A stretch of DNA of 64,000 nucleotides from Quillaja saponaria (taxonomy: Eukaryota > Streptophyta > Magnoliopsida > Fabales > Quillajaceae): assembly GCA_029379385.1 (NCBI GenBank), contig CM055608.1, positions 33,711,048 through 33,775,047 of the forward strand, given 5' to 3'. The translations under genes and the position numbers were made by a program. Shown here in pieces: positions 11,018-21,804 of this stretch (position 1 is its first letter; every line of letters begins with the position of its first letter). The notes below the pieces were generated by a model. The model searched no databases. It had not been told where the DNA came from and saw nothing but the letters and a program-made list of their open reading frames with translations.

Positions 11018-12117
11018 TTACTCCAATATCCTAGAAATTGAAAGTTATTTTTGAAACCCGACCTAAACATTTTGGTTATAACTTAGAATAGGCACACTTA
11101 CAAATCTTCATATCTAAGACTGAAAACAAAGTGAATGGGCTGGTTAATTTATAGATCATTTAAATTGGTAAGTGGCATGATTCGGTTTTTTCAAGTAAAA
11201 TTAGTTATTAGTCTTGTACGGAAATCAAGCTTACCTAGAAAATTATTTTCAAAAATATATTTGCCATTGTCTTGTTACTTATGGGCTAAGCTATAGCCCA
11301 TGTATGAAAAAAGAAATTGTGGCTTCTATAAAACTATTTGGCTGCTATTAGCCTAATTCTATTCCTTGTAGGTTTGCCTAATTCTATTCCTCGTAGGAAA
11401 AGGGAGGGAAAGCTTTTCATAACTCCTTTTCGTGATGAGTTCTTCCTATAAATGCCGAAGCTGCCTTTCTCTCCCTCTCACTCACTCATATTTAGTGGCC
11501 TCTCTCTCCCTCACCCAGTATAATATTCTCATATTTAGTGGCCTCACTCTCCCTCACCCCATATTTACTGTATAATATTTTTCTATTAAGAAAGAGAAAT
11601 ACACTATTTGAATTAATTTTATTTTTATCAGTTTACTCCAATATCCTAAAAATTGAAAGTTATTTTTGAAACTCCACCTAAATATTTTGGTTAGAAAATA
11701 GAACTGTAGAATATTTTTCTATTAAGGAAGAGAAATTCACTATTTGATTTTTTTTTTTTTTTTTATCAGTTTACTCCAATATCCTAGAAATTGAAAGTTA
11801 TTTTTGAAACTCCACAATATTTTGGTTAGAAAATAGAACAGACATACCTACAATTAAGTCTTCATATATAAGACTGGAAACAATGTGAATGGACTGGTTA
11901 TTTTATAAATCTAAATCATGTGAATTGGTAAGTGGCATATGCACGGTTGTGGCATGATAAGGGTTTTTGTATAGGTAAAATCAATATATTGGTCTTGTAC
12001 GTAAATCAAGTTTACTCAAAAAATTATTTTAACAAATATATTTTGCCATTGTCTTGTTACTTATGGGCCTACCCATATCTAGCCTATGAAGAAAGAAATT
12101 GCTACTTCAATAAACAC
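11018..12117. repeat. Segmental direct duplication, about 320 bp units
   Basis: A segment at 11018-11328 is repeated, diverged, at 11768-12117. Both begin TTTACTCCAATATCCTAGAA, continue through TTTTTGAAAC, a block containing TGAATGG(G/A)CTGGTTA, AATTGGTAAGTGGCAT, GTCTTGTACG and AAATCAAG, and end with GCCATTGTCTTGTTACTTAT and GGGC. A third, partial copy of only the first part lies at 11631-11700. Between the copies is a promoter-like block (see 11338-11560) that itself recurs upstream of the Pelota gene. No protein-coding content was recognised. Confidence 0.75.
11338..11560 (+). promoter_or_regulatory. Orphan duplicate of the Pelota upstream region with TATA box
   Basis: This block contains GTAGGAAAAGGGAGGGAAAG, then CTTTTCATAACTCCTTTT, a TATAAAT at 11447-11453 and a CT-rich leader-like tract. 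The same order appears at 13323-13430 directly upstream of Pelota (TATAAAT at 13371-13377). No gene follows this copy; the next 1.7 kb is repeats. It is either the relic of a duplicated gene start or part of the surrounding repeat unit. Confidence 0.5.
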
Positions 12118-12159
12118 GTTTAGAGAGTTTATAATATTTTTAAATATGTTTATCAACAA

Positions 12160-12340
12160 TAGATATATATATATATTAGTAAATTATAGTTAATAAAAAG
12201 ATATTCTATGTTAATGACATTAAACAAATAGATAATTTTATGATCTGATATATTAGTATTCCGTTTTAGAAATTTTGCATGTAACTTTTTCTATATAGGT
12301 GAAACAATAATAAATAAATAAAACTAAAGTGAATAAATAT

Positions 12341-12403
<63 letters not shown>

Positions 12404-12694
12404 GAATAAATATGTATTATGAATTTGTTTAACTTTGGCCTTAAATTTTTTATTTTGTCCTTGTGAAATATATATATATATATATATATTAAAGATGGAA
12501 GAAAAATCCACACAATAATATTTTAATCACAAACATTATAATCTTAATATTTATTTTAATTCTTAGCATTTAAAAAAAAATTAGTTTAGAATTTTTTAAC
12601 TTATAAATAAAAAATTGAAATAATTCATTCTTAGTTATTATTGATATATAGTTATTGACAAAATTTATTCTACTAAACTATTTTTATATTTGTA

Positions 12695-12735
<41 letters not shown>

Positions 12736-13290
12736 TTATATGTATATTAATTCTTAAGATGGAAGATGATTAAAAGTTAAAACAATAATATTAAAATCAT
12801 AAAAACTATATTCAAAGTAGTTAAAAAATTAATCTACAAATTTGAGAAAAACTAAAAACTATTATAATTATTAGAAATTTATTAAACAGAAAAGAAACAA
12901 AAAATTTATATCTTAACTACTATTGATATATAATTATTAAAAAAATATAAACAATTATGAATTAAAAGTTAAAACAATAATATTATAATCATGAAAACTA
13001 TACTCTTAATATTTCTTTTAATCTATAATAAATATGAGAAGAACTTAAAAAATTATGATTATTAAGAAATCATTAAACAAAAAAAATTCACAAAGCCAAT
13101 CTTAATTACTATTGACATATAATTATAAATTTGTTAAGATTAAAAAAGATTAGTAAAAAAGTAATTAATAGTCATAAAATAATTACAATCTTGTTGATAT
13201 TAAAATAGATAAAAATTAGAAGAAAAACTTAAAAAATAAAAGTTTATTTATACGCAAATAATAACTAAACTTTATAGTTAAAAAAACTTA
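12160..13290. repeat. Degenerate AT-rich repeat block, copy group 2
   Basis: Contains the same modules as 9150-10400. Examples are the AATAATATTATAATCATGAA and AACTATACTCTTAATATTTC segments near 12980-13020 and the CAATCTTAATTACTATTGAC segment near 13097. TA runs at 12466-12490 and 12700-12727 interrupt it. It is non-coding. Confidence 0.55.
12347..12402. repeat. (AAT)n trinucleotide microsatellite
   Basis: About 18 uninterrupted AAT/ATA repeats. Read in the other direction they produce a poly-tyrosine reading frame that is an artefact of the repeat, not a protein. Confidence 0.9.
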
Positions 13291-13310
13291 TAAGAGATTT
13301 TTTTTTTTTC

Positions 13311-13490
13311 TAACTCTATTCCTAGTAGGAAAAGGAGGGAAAGCTTTTCATAACTCTTTTTCCTTCTTCCTATAAATGACAAGCTGCTTCTCTCTCCCTC
13401 TAACTAATTCATATTTAGTGATTTTAGTACCGGCCTCACTATTTACTATTTGAATTAAATAACGTTAAGTTTAGACAATTTGTTAATAGC
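13311..13490 (+). promoter_or_regulatory. Pelota promoter and 5' leader
   Basis: TATAAAT at 13371-13377 lies 114 nt before the Pelota ATG and is followed by a CT-rich tract (CTTCTCTCTCCCTCTAAC) typical of plant 5' leaders. Two kilobases upstream (11338-11560) there is a recognisable duplicate of this region, so the promoter appears to have been copied or captured together with repeat DNA. Confidence 0.5.
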
Positions 13491-16400
13491 ATGAAGATCG
13501 TTCAAGAAGGCATTGCATCCGATGGTCATGTTCACGAAAAAATTGAACCAGATGGTCCTGGTAGCGTTAAGGTATTGATTCAGTACTTCTTTGACAGAAA
13601 GTATATTTTCTCACAGGTAGTGTTCGTGAGCTGAATTGGGTTTTTCTTTTTTCTTTTTGGTTGTTATTTGATGTCCAGATGATAGCAGTTGATTCTGATG
13701 ATTTATGGTATGCGTATAACTTGATGGCTCGAGGAGACTCTGTTACGGCTTTAACAGTCAGGTACTTTTTAGTTTTAGTTGCATTAACTTTTCTTCCCCA
13801 CAAATTTGAGAAATACTTATGGGTTCTTAGAAAAAAGGAAAAAAAAAAAAAAAAAAAGGAAAAAAAAGAAGAAGGGAGAATCCGATTTGCTTGAAGAGGT
13901 TTCATGCATCTGGACATTCATAATTGGTTTTATAAAAAAATAAAAAATAAAAAAAGAAGAAGAAAGAGCGAATCCGATTTGCTTGAAGAGGCTTCATGCA
14001 TCTGGACATTCATAATTGGTTTTAGAATTATTATTTTTTTTTAAAATAAAATTCGAGTTGTTAATAGTGTCTTTTATTATGACTCTTCGTCCTTTCTATA
14101 ATAGGAAAGTTATAAGAGAATTGGATTCTGGTGAACGAGATGTAGAACGTGTGAAACTGAAGTTGGAGATAAGAATCGAGGAGGTATAAAACTGATTTCA
14201 TTATCTTATAATACATACACATATATTAATATGTTTTTTAATTTACCTCTTATTCTTATTGCGTTTTTCCAGATATCAGATTATGACAAGGATGGGTCTA
14301 TCTTGCGGATACGTGGAAAGAACATGTCACCGAATCAATATGTTAAGGTAACTGACATGTACTAAACGTATTGATAGACTAGAATCAGTGCTATAAGTTT
14401 AATTTTTCATTTTTTTTCTCTTTGCAGTTAGGGGCATTCCACACTTTAGAACTCGTGCTACATCGACCCTTTGTGTTGAGAAAGGTGCATTTTACTTTGT
14501 TAGTTACTGAATTATGAATGATAATGTCTGGTTGCTCCTGTTACTGTTCATTTTGACGTAAGTCAAAGCAAATTTTTTTACTTTACAACGGTGCTGTGCG
14601 TTGTTCTAGAATTGTGTTTACTTTCTTGAATGATTACTTCATGACTGGAATGTCTTTAGCTCCCTGAACATTGGGAATTAGAAAATTTGACTTGGTACCA
14701 CCCACATGTATGATATTGTTTACCTCTGTCAAGGGATCATGATCTGAAGATTATGTTATCCACCTTGTAGGCTGTTTGGGACTCATTGGCTTTGGAGGTG
14801 CTTAAGCAGGCTTCTGGTATGTTATCTAAAATAATCTCTGAGATATTTTGGGAGAAGAGAGAAAGAATTTGTCAAATAACACTCATATCATATGATTCAT
14901 ATCTTATTTTTCAGATCCTGCTGCAAGTGCTGATTTAGCTGTGGTTTTGATGCAAGAAGGATTAGCACATATTCAACTTATTGGTAGAAGGTACTTGTGA
15001 TGATATTCTGCATAGAATTAGTTTTGATATCATCTTGAACTAGAATTCTGAGTAATAAGGTCAACAATTCCATAAATGTGATGAATTCTTTATTACTTGT
15101 ATTTTTGATTTTTATATTCTTTACCTAAGAGGATTTGGAACATAAGATGATTATGAATTCAACTGACAACTCCCAACATTTTGGATCGACATATGTAAAT
15201 ATTGTTTCACATGCATGACTATCATTATGAATTGAATAACTTACCTGTTTATTGACATATATGGCAGTGTGACAATTACTCGTTCACGGATAGAAACTTG
15301 TATTCCTCGCAAGCATGGGCATGCTACTGCTGTTTATGATTCGGTAAAATTTCCTGTTTTAGTTTAAATGGTTATAATGTTTTTCGAATAGAAATTAATT
15401 GTCTGTATAGTTGATAACATGTCAGGATTAAAGAATTTCTTTTCTTTTCTTTCTTTCAATTGGGGGTGGATTCAAGGAACTCTCAATGATTTTAAAGCAT
15501 CGTTCTCTTTTTTGCAGGCTCTGAATAAGTTCTTTGAGAATGTTTTACAGGTGAGTTCAGTTAGAGGGCACAAAGTGTACTGCCTGTAGAATTTACTACT
15601 ACTTTGATATTTTTGCAATTTGTATAATTTCATATGTGATGCTCCAGAATCTAATAAAACCTATCAATGTGATTTAGGCTTTTGTGCAACATATAGATTT
15701 CAATGTTGTTCGTTGTGCTGTTATTGCGAGTCCAGGATTCACAAAGGTTAGAGATTGCCTTACCTCATTTAGTATGAAAATTGCAAATACGTCATCAGAA
15801 CAAGTTTTTCTATGTTAATACTCATGTCCTTCTTTATTTACAGTTTGAGGAATTGAGTTCATAGCTTTAACACAATTTCAGCATAGAAATATATAAATTG
15901 TTGTGTCTAATGTATAGTTATCTTCAGAACCAGTTTCGTGATTACTTAATGTTGGAGGCAGACAGAAGAAATCTGCAGCCTATTATTCAAAACAAGAAGC
16001 ACATAATTCTTGTGCATGCAAGCTCAGGATACAAGTATGGTTGCTCTCTCATTTTACTCTCCTGCAAACTATAAATGAAAAAACATTTTGAAGTAACCAG
16101 GAGGTTAGAATTAACTATATATGAGTGTGTGGATAAATAATTGGGTGTCTACAAGCACGTTCATCATCTAGTTGTGCTTGTCTGGAGAGAAATTATTCAT
16201 CATTTCGAGTTTTGAGGGAAATGTATAGTTAAGATCATGCCATAGTTCAAAGTGGTTATAACTTAATAAGTGCTCTGGCCATTGATTTGGTATAAAATCA
16301 GCGAATTATCAGTTCCTGGAATCATGTATTCTGTTATCGCTTTGACAAAATCCTTTTATGCAGGCATAGTTTAAGAGATGTTCTCAGTGCCCCGTATGTC

Positions 16401-18305
16401 ATGACAATGATAGAAGACACCAAGGCTGCAGCAGAGGTACACACAATACCTGACTTAATTGGCGCTTTTTACCTTTCTCCTTAGTTCTACCATCCTCTAT
16501 TGTCTTAGAAATTTAGTCTTTTTTCTCCTGTAACAAATTTTATTAATCATGGTCCTCTAAACCTTGCATTTTTTATCTCTCTCTTCAGGTTCGAGCTCTG
16601 AAGGATTTCTTTGACATGTTTTCAAATGTCAGGTTCTTTTTTTTTATGTGCTTGTTTGCTTATGTATTTTTTCCTTTTCTAAAGGAAAACAAGCTAAGTG
16701 GTTGTCCCGTATTTTCCACCTGATCTTAGTAACTGAAATTCTGATCTTAGAGCTACTTATATTCTTAGTGTTTAAATATTGACTTCAAAAAATTGAATTT
16801 TGCCACCTGATCACGGTACAACTAATGAATGACGGCATTTATATATGATTCCAGATGTAGACCATGGTGACTTTTTTATCTTGATTTATCCGCGATAACC
16901 TGAGCCTTTAATTCTTTATATACTGTAATTGAAAAAGTTAGTAAATTATTCAGGCAAGAGAATTGGCAAAGGGAACCGTCTTAGTTGTCATTATTAAAAT
17001 ATTGTAATTAGGATTATTGGTTAAGTACAGAGTAAAGTCGAGAATCTGGACCATTTTTTTTCTGGTGATAAAAGAAACTTCTAGAAAGTTTTCTTGTTTA
17101 TAGTCAGTATTCAATTTGTTACGGGTACTTGATTATTGTGTGTTGCCATTTTGGAAAAAATAGTTAAGCTCATCTGTTGTTTTTCATTATTTTTTTAATA
17201 CATAAAAGTTCTTAGGAGAATGATTAAAGGTAGGAGAAAAAGCAAAGGATGCTGAATAAAGAAAGTATAAGAGTATACACATCATTAAAATTCATGGAAT
17301 GGTACATTTAACCTGAATAAAGCACAGTGAGAGTTGAAGATTCTTAAAGGAAAGTCTTCCATGTGCTTTCTAGTTACTGTGGTTCTCCATGCATTTAAGC
17401 CTTTCTATCCTCATCCAGCCTTCACATTCAAAACAAAAGATATAGTTCAAAAGATACATAACTGTTCCCCTTTCCTGGAAAACGTGACTGAAGTATAATT
17501 TTTGATGTTGTGCAGGATCCATCCCGAGCTTGCTATGGAGAAAAACATGTTGAGGTTGCCCATGAAAGGCTGGCTGTGAAAACCCTTCTTATCACAGATA
17601 ATCTCTTCAGGTAAGTATAATAGGATGCATGTTGAGGTTGCCCATGAAAGGCTGGCTGTGAAAACCCTTCTTCTCACAAATAATCTCTTCAAGAAGTATA
17701 ATAGGATCAAGTAATATATTTCCTGATGTGAGAAATGCCTACGGATGAATCATCTTTTAACACTTTGAAAACATTAATATATTTCCATAAGGTGTAATTT
17801 TCTGATTGTGAGCCACGTCATTATCTTGAGTCATTAATTACTTCATTGGATCTAATGGTATGCTTTTCTGGTTGTAGGAATGTTGATCCAGCAGCAAGGA
17901 AAAAGTATGTCAACTTGGTCAACTCAGTTAAAGATACAGGGGGCACCGTCCACATATTTTCATCGATGCATGTCTCGGGTGAACGTAAGTGTTATTCTCC
18001 TCTCCACTCAATCTCTTGTTTTTCTTGTTTGAGAACAGAAGTTTGGTTTGAAGATACATAGAAGACACTACTCCCCCTCCTCTGTCTCTATACCACCTAA
18101 TTTTTTTCTGAAGCAGGGGTTCTAGAAGCATGAGCTTTTTCTGCTGACGGTTTATGTTGCTTTTCTCTTTCTTCTTTCTATAGTAATTAATTATCTATAT
18201 CTACTTGGTTGATTTGCATATTGGCGAACAGAGCTAGCGCAGATAACTGGCATTGCGGCAATCCTTCGTTATCCTCTACCAGAACTTGATGACATCGAGA
18301 TGTGA
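13491..18305 (+). CDS. PEL1: Protein pelota homolog (Dom34-like ribosome rescue factor), 389 aa
   Basis: Pelota with its HBS1 GTPase partner recognises stalled ribosomes with an empty A site and splits them for no-go and non-stop mRNA decay. Sixteen exons fit in phase: 13491-13571, 13679-13761, 14105-14183, 14273-14347, 14428-14484, 14771-14816, 14915-14990, 15268-15343, 15518-15550, 15678-15746, 15928-16034, 16364-16436, 16589-16627, 17516-17610, 17878-17984, 18232-18305. Key stretches are MKIV...[25 protein letters not shown], the central [27 protein letters not shown], and the eRF1-3-like C-terminus [20 protein letters not shown] ending DDIEM. As expected for pelota, there is no GGQ motif. 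The N-terminus carries about ten extra residues ([15 protein letters not shown] region) between MKIV and PDGPGSVK, and the first 100 residues are more diverged than the rest, so this may be a diverged paralogue; the whole frame is nevertheless open. Confidence 0.92.
13865..14032. repeat. 92-bp tandem duplication in Pelota intron 2
   Basis: A segment containing AATCCGATTTGCTTGAAGAG and TTCATGCATCTGGACATTCA occurs twice, starting near 13879 and 13971 (period 92), separated by an A-rich linker. Both copies are intronic and nearly identical, indicating a recent event. Confidence 0.85.
17546..17707. repeat. PEL1: 82-bp tandem duplication of the 3' part of Pelota exon 14
   Basis: The last 65 nt of the exon (from CATGTTGAGGTTGCCCATGA) plus 17 nt of intron are repeated immediately downstream (17546 and 17628, period 82). 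In the second copy the donor site CAG|GTAAG has become CAAGAAG, so it cannot act as a donor, and no acceptor precedes it. The authentic exon is therefore intact and the copy is an intronic exon relic. Confidence 0.88.
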
Positions 18306-19644
18306 CATTAAACATTGGTAGTAACAGGACGTGTATAGGTCATATTTGATTTGCCATTCTTAAATGTAGGGGATGATTTCCATCAAATGCAAGGAAATCA
18401 AAAGGAATCAGTTGTTTTGGCTAGGTGAACTGGTTCTCCCGTCTTTTTTTATTTTTTTAGATGAATGGTTCTTCTGAACCTTAAAAGGCAGGGACTTGTA
18501 TAAGAGCAGACACTGGTCATTAATTCCTTTAATTTATTATATTCAAGTATTCAATCTCATGTCTTCGGGTCTATGTACTCCTTCTTGTTTCCTGACCTCA
18601 AGAACTTGCAAAGGTTATCTGTTGCATAACGCTGAATTTGATATCAGTGATGTATTTAATGTTCTTGTATTTTCTTTATCTTCAAATTAAATTCTTAATG
18701 GGAGCTGTTGATGATACTAAAGTATCATACTAAGAATGAGATTTATGTTTTGGATATATATATATATATATGTTGTTATAAAGCTAGCTCCGGCGCCTGG
18801 TTTTTTCTTGCCTAAAAAAAGTTTTCATCCTAAAGTTGATTACTTTCTTTTCCATGTGGAGCTGGATGGAAATCTGTTAATGTTATCCTGCCCGTGGATA
18901 GATGGATGGCTGAACCCTGTTGTTTGATTGTGTAGTATCATGATATTAACTTAAAATTTCCCTTGTCGTCATAGAACTTGGCATAAATTACCACATTCGG
19001 TACATTTTTTAAGTAACAAGGATCAATAAGAAATTCGGTAATTGTTAAAAAAAGAATTACTGTTTTTTGAGAAAGTGATTTAAACATGGAGTTATTTTAC
19101 TTATTAGAAAGTGTCGAGTGTCAATAGATCAAGGACTGATAATCATTCTTATTGTTCTGCTATCCATAATTGGATCCATGCATACAGGGTTCAACTCTTC
19201 CAAAAAAGGCAAACGACTCCACTCCTAGTTTTTCTCTTCTTAGTTCCTGCAACTCATTTCAGATTTTTTACAAAAGAAATGACGTGTAAGATATTCCATG
19301 GCTGGTTTTGAAGATATAAAGCTAAACACATGACGTTTTACCCTTTTGTTTTATTTTTATTCTTTTTAAGAAAAAGGTCAAATCAAGAGCAATGTAATAA
19401 ATTCAAACCAACCGAAGCCCTCAAATTATGCAATTTAAGACATCCAGAACTTGTTCAAAAAACCTTATATATTGAAGTGAAACTTGTTCTCTGATAACAG
19501 GTTCTAACTTGGTATGTAGAGAAGAAAGTAATTAATTAAGAATACACTGCTACATCATCTTGGAAATTAGCATTCAAAATCAGAAAGATCGCTTCAGTTT
19601 GTGTTAGGCTTGCTTGTTAGTTAAGAATTAAGATTAAGAAAAAG
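18306..19644. other. Pelota 3' region and STP promoter
   Basis: A spacer between two plus-strand genes. It includes the Pelota 3' untranslated region, a (TA)n run at 18755-18771 and the presumed promoter of the sugar carrier. I found no further gene and no recognisable transposon. Confidence 0.5.
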
Positions 19645-21498
19645 ATGGCGGGCGGAGGTAGTGTTGACCATGGCCCGGTGAAACATTATGATGGTTCCAT
19701 TACTGCCTTTGTGGTGGTGACTTGTTTGGTTGCTGCAATGGGTGGCCTCATTTTTGGTTATGATCTTGGAATCTCAGGTGCACTTCCAACATCCAACATT
19801 TGATTTGATTTGTTTGGTTGCTCTAGCTTTGTTAACTAACCAAGGATCAATTGGGGATTTCTTTTCTTTTTTATTCATTGCAGGAGGGGTGACTTCAATG
19901 GAACCTTTTCTGGAGAAGTTTTTCCCATCAGTTTACAAGAAACAGATCGATGCATCTGCTCTTGAAAATCAGTACTGTAAATTTGACAGTGAGCTACTGA
20001 CATTGTTCACCTCCTCCCTCTACTTAGCAGCACTAGTTGCTTCCTTTTTGGCCTCTGCAATAACCAGGATTTTTGGAAGAAAAATTTCAATGTGTATTGG
20101 AGGCCTTGTTTTTCTTGCTGGGTCTGTCTTAAATGGTGCTGCCACCAATGTTGAAATGCTTATAGTCGGCCGGTTATTGCTGGGTGCAGGTATTGGATTT
20201 GCCAATCAGGTACAGTAGAATTACATCATACCTCCTGTTCCTCCATTCTGTAATTTCTATATATATATATATATAAAATAACATTCTATGTCTTCCACCT
20301 ACAGTCAGTCCCAGTTTATCTATCAGAAATGGCCCCGGCAAAGATTAGAGGAGCTCTTAACATGGGTTTCCAAATGGCTATTACAATTGGGATTTTCTCT
20401 GCTAATCTCATTAACTATGGAACTGCAAAAATCAAGGGTGGATGGGGATGGAGACTTTCATTAGCTCTTGCAGCTGTCCCGGCAATTATGATGACTGTTG
20501 GGTCTGTTTTCCTGCCGGATACTCCTAACTCCATCCTTGAAAGAGGTAATACTGAAAAGGCAAAGAAAATGCTCCAAAAAATCCGCGGTACTCCAAATGT
20601 AGATGAAGAGTTTCAAGACCTTATTGATGCTAGTGAGGCTGCCAAATTAGTGCAAAACCAATGGAGCAACATCTTACAACCGCGATATAGGCCTCAACTT
20701 ATTTTTTGCATTCTCATCCCATTCTTCCAACAACTTACCGGCATCAATGTCATCACCTTTTATGCCCCAGTTCTCTTCAAGACTCTGGGATTTGGTGATG
20801 ACGCTTCCCTTATATCTGCAGTCATTTCTGGTGCTGTTAATGTCGTCGCCACATTGGTTTCCATCTTCACAGTGGACAAGGTTGGTAGAAGGTTTTTGTT
20901 CCTTGAAGGTGGCTTTCAAATGCTCATTTGTCAGGTACATAAACATATATACTACATGTTCCTTAACTTAATTACTATATATGTTGTCGATCTTATGATT
21001 GATAAGAATATGTTTGTTTTGATATTGTAGACTGCTGTGGGAGTGATGATAGGTATGAACTTTGGGGTTAGTGGTGAAGGATCATTGACGAAATTGGAGG
21101 CTAATTTGCTCTTGTTCTTAATTTGTGGGTATGTAGCAGCATTTGCTTGGTCCTGGGGTCCATTGGGTTGGTTGGTACCCAGTGAGATTTGCCCCTTGGA
21201 GATCAGATCAGCAGGGCAAGCTATCAATGTGTCTGTCAACATGTTGCTCACATTTGTTATTGCTCAACTGTTCCTCGCCATGCTTTGCCATTTAAAGTTT
21301 GGTCTCTTCTTGTTCTTTGCTGGGTTTGTGGTGATTATGACAGTTTTCATATACTTGTTACTGCCTGAAACCAAGAATGTTCCCATTGAAGAAATGAATA
21401 GTGTGTGGATGGCACATTGGTTCTGGGGCAGGTACATTCCAGATGAAGCTGTTGCATCATCATCTTCCAATGTTGAGCTTTATGGCAAGGCCGTCTGA
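19645..21498 (+). CDS. STP-type monosaccharide/H+ symporter, 518 aa
   Basis: A plasma-membrane hexose carrier of the plant STP/HEX6 group within the major facilitator superfamily, importing glucose-type sugars with protons. Four exons are in phase: 19645-19777, 19884-20209, 20305-20934, 21031-21498. Sugar-porter signatures are present in order: GRKIS after helix 2, [38 protein letters not shown] (the PESPR-like site), [42 protein letters not shown] and [10 protein letters not shown]. Twelve hydrophobic segments are expected. Cys76 (NQYC) and Cys449 (MLCHLKF) are the two positions that form the lid-domain disulfide characteristic of STPs. The length is normal for the family and the C-terminus [11 protein letters not shown] is typical. 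Which STP number it corresponds to cannot be settled without a tree. Confidence 0.93.
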
Positions 21499-21804
21499 TT
21501 TTTTATCCACTCGAGTACTAAGGGACTTATGCCTTGTTTTTCTGTTTTCTTTGCTTGAACCTTGAATAATGTAACATTTATATTTAAAGTGCTTAACAAT
21601 ATTTGTTATTTTCTCATATCAGACTCATTTATCCATTATTAATTTTGATGGTCCATTTCCATTTCCTTTTCTTTTCTTTTTCTTTTTTTTATATTTTTTT
21701 CCAACTATTAGTATTAAGTATTAACACGTGCGTGAGCAGAAAAGATAAAAAATAAAATGGTGAAGAAGGTCTAAACCTCCGCTCGTTGTGCCTCTTCGCC
21801 GTTG
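21499..21804. other. Short spacer between STP and the OXA2-like gene
   Basis: About 300 nt carrying the 3' end of the sugar-carrier transcript and the promoter and leader of the OXA2-like gene. A T/C-rich tract (21660-21700) lies upstream of the latter. No gene seen. Confidence 0.5.

Noticed and set aside
12253..12513. Open frame with a long tyrosine run
   Set aside because: Produced entirely by the (AAT)n microsatellite; no other coding signal.
6500..13400. LTR retrotransposon in the AT-rich region
   Set aside because: No LTR pair with TG...CA ends, primer-binding site, or gag/pol residues could be seen.
17628..17707. Additional Pelota exon
   Set aside because: The copy lacks a donor and has no acceptor in front; including it would also break the reading frame.
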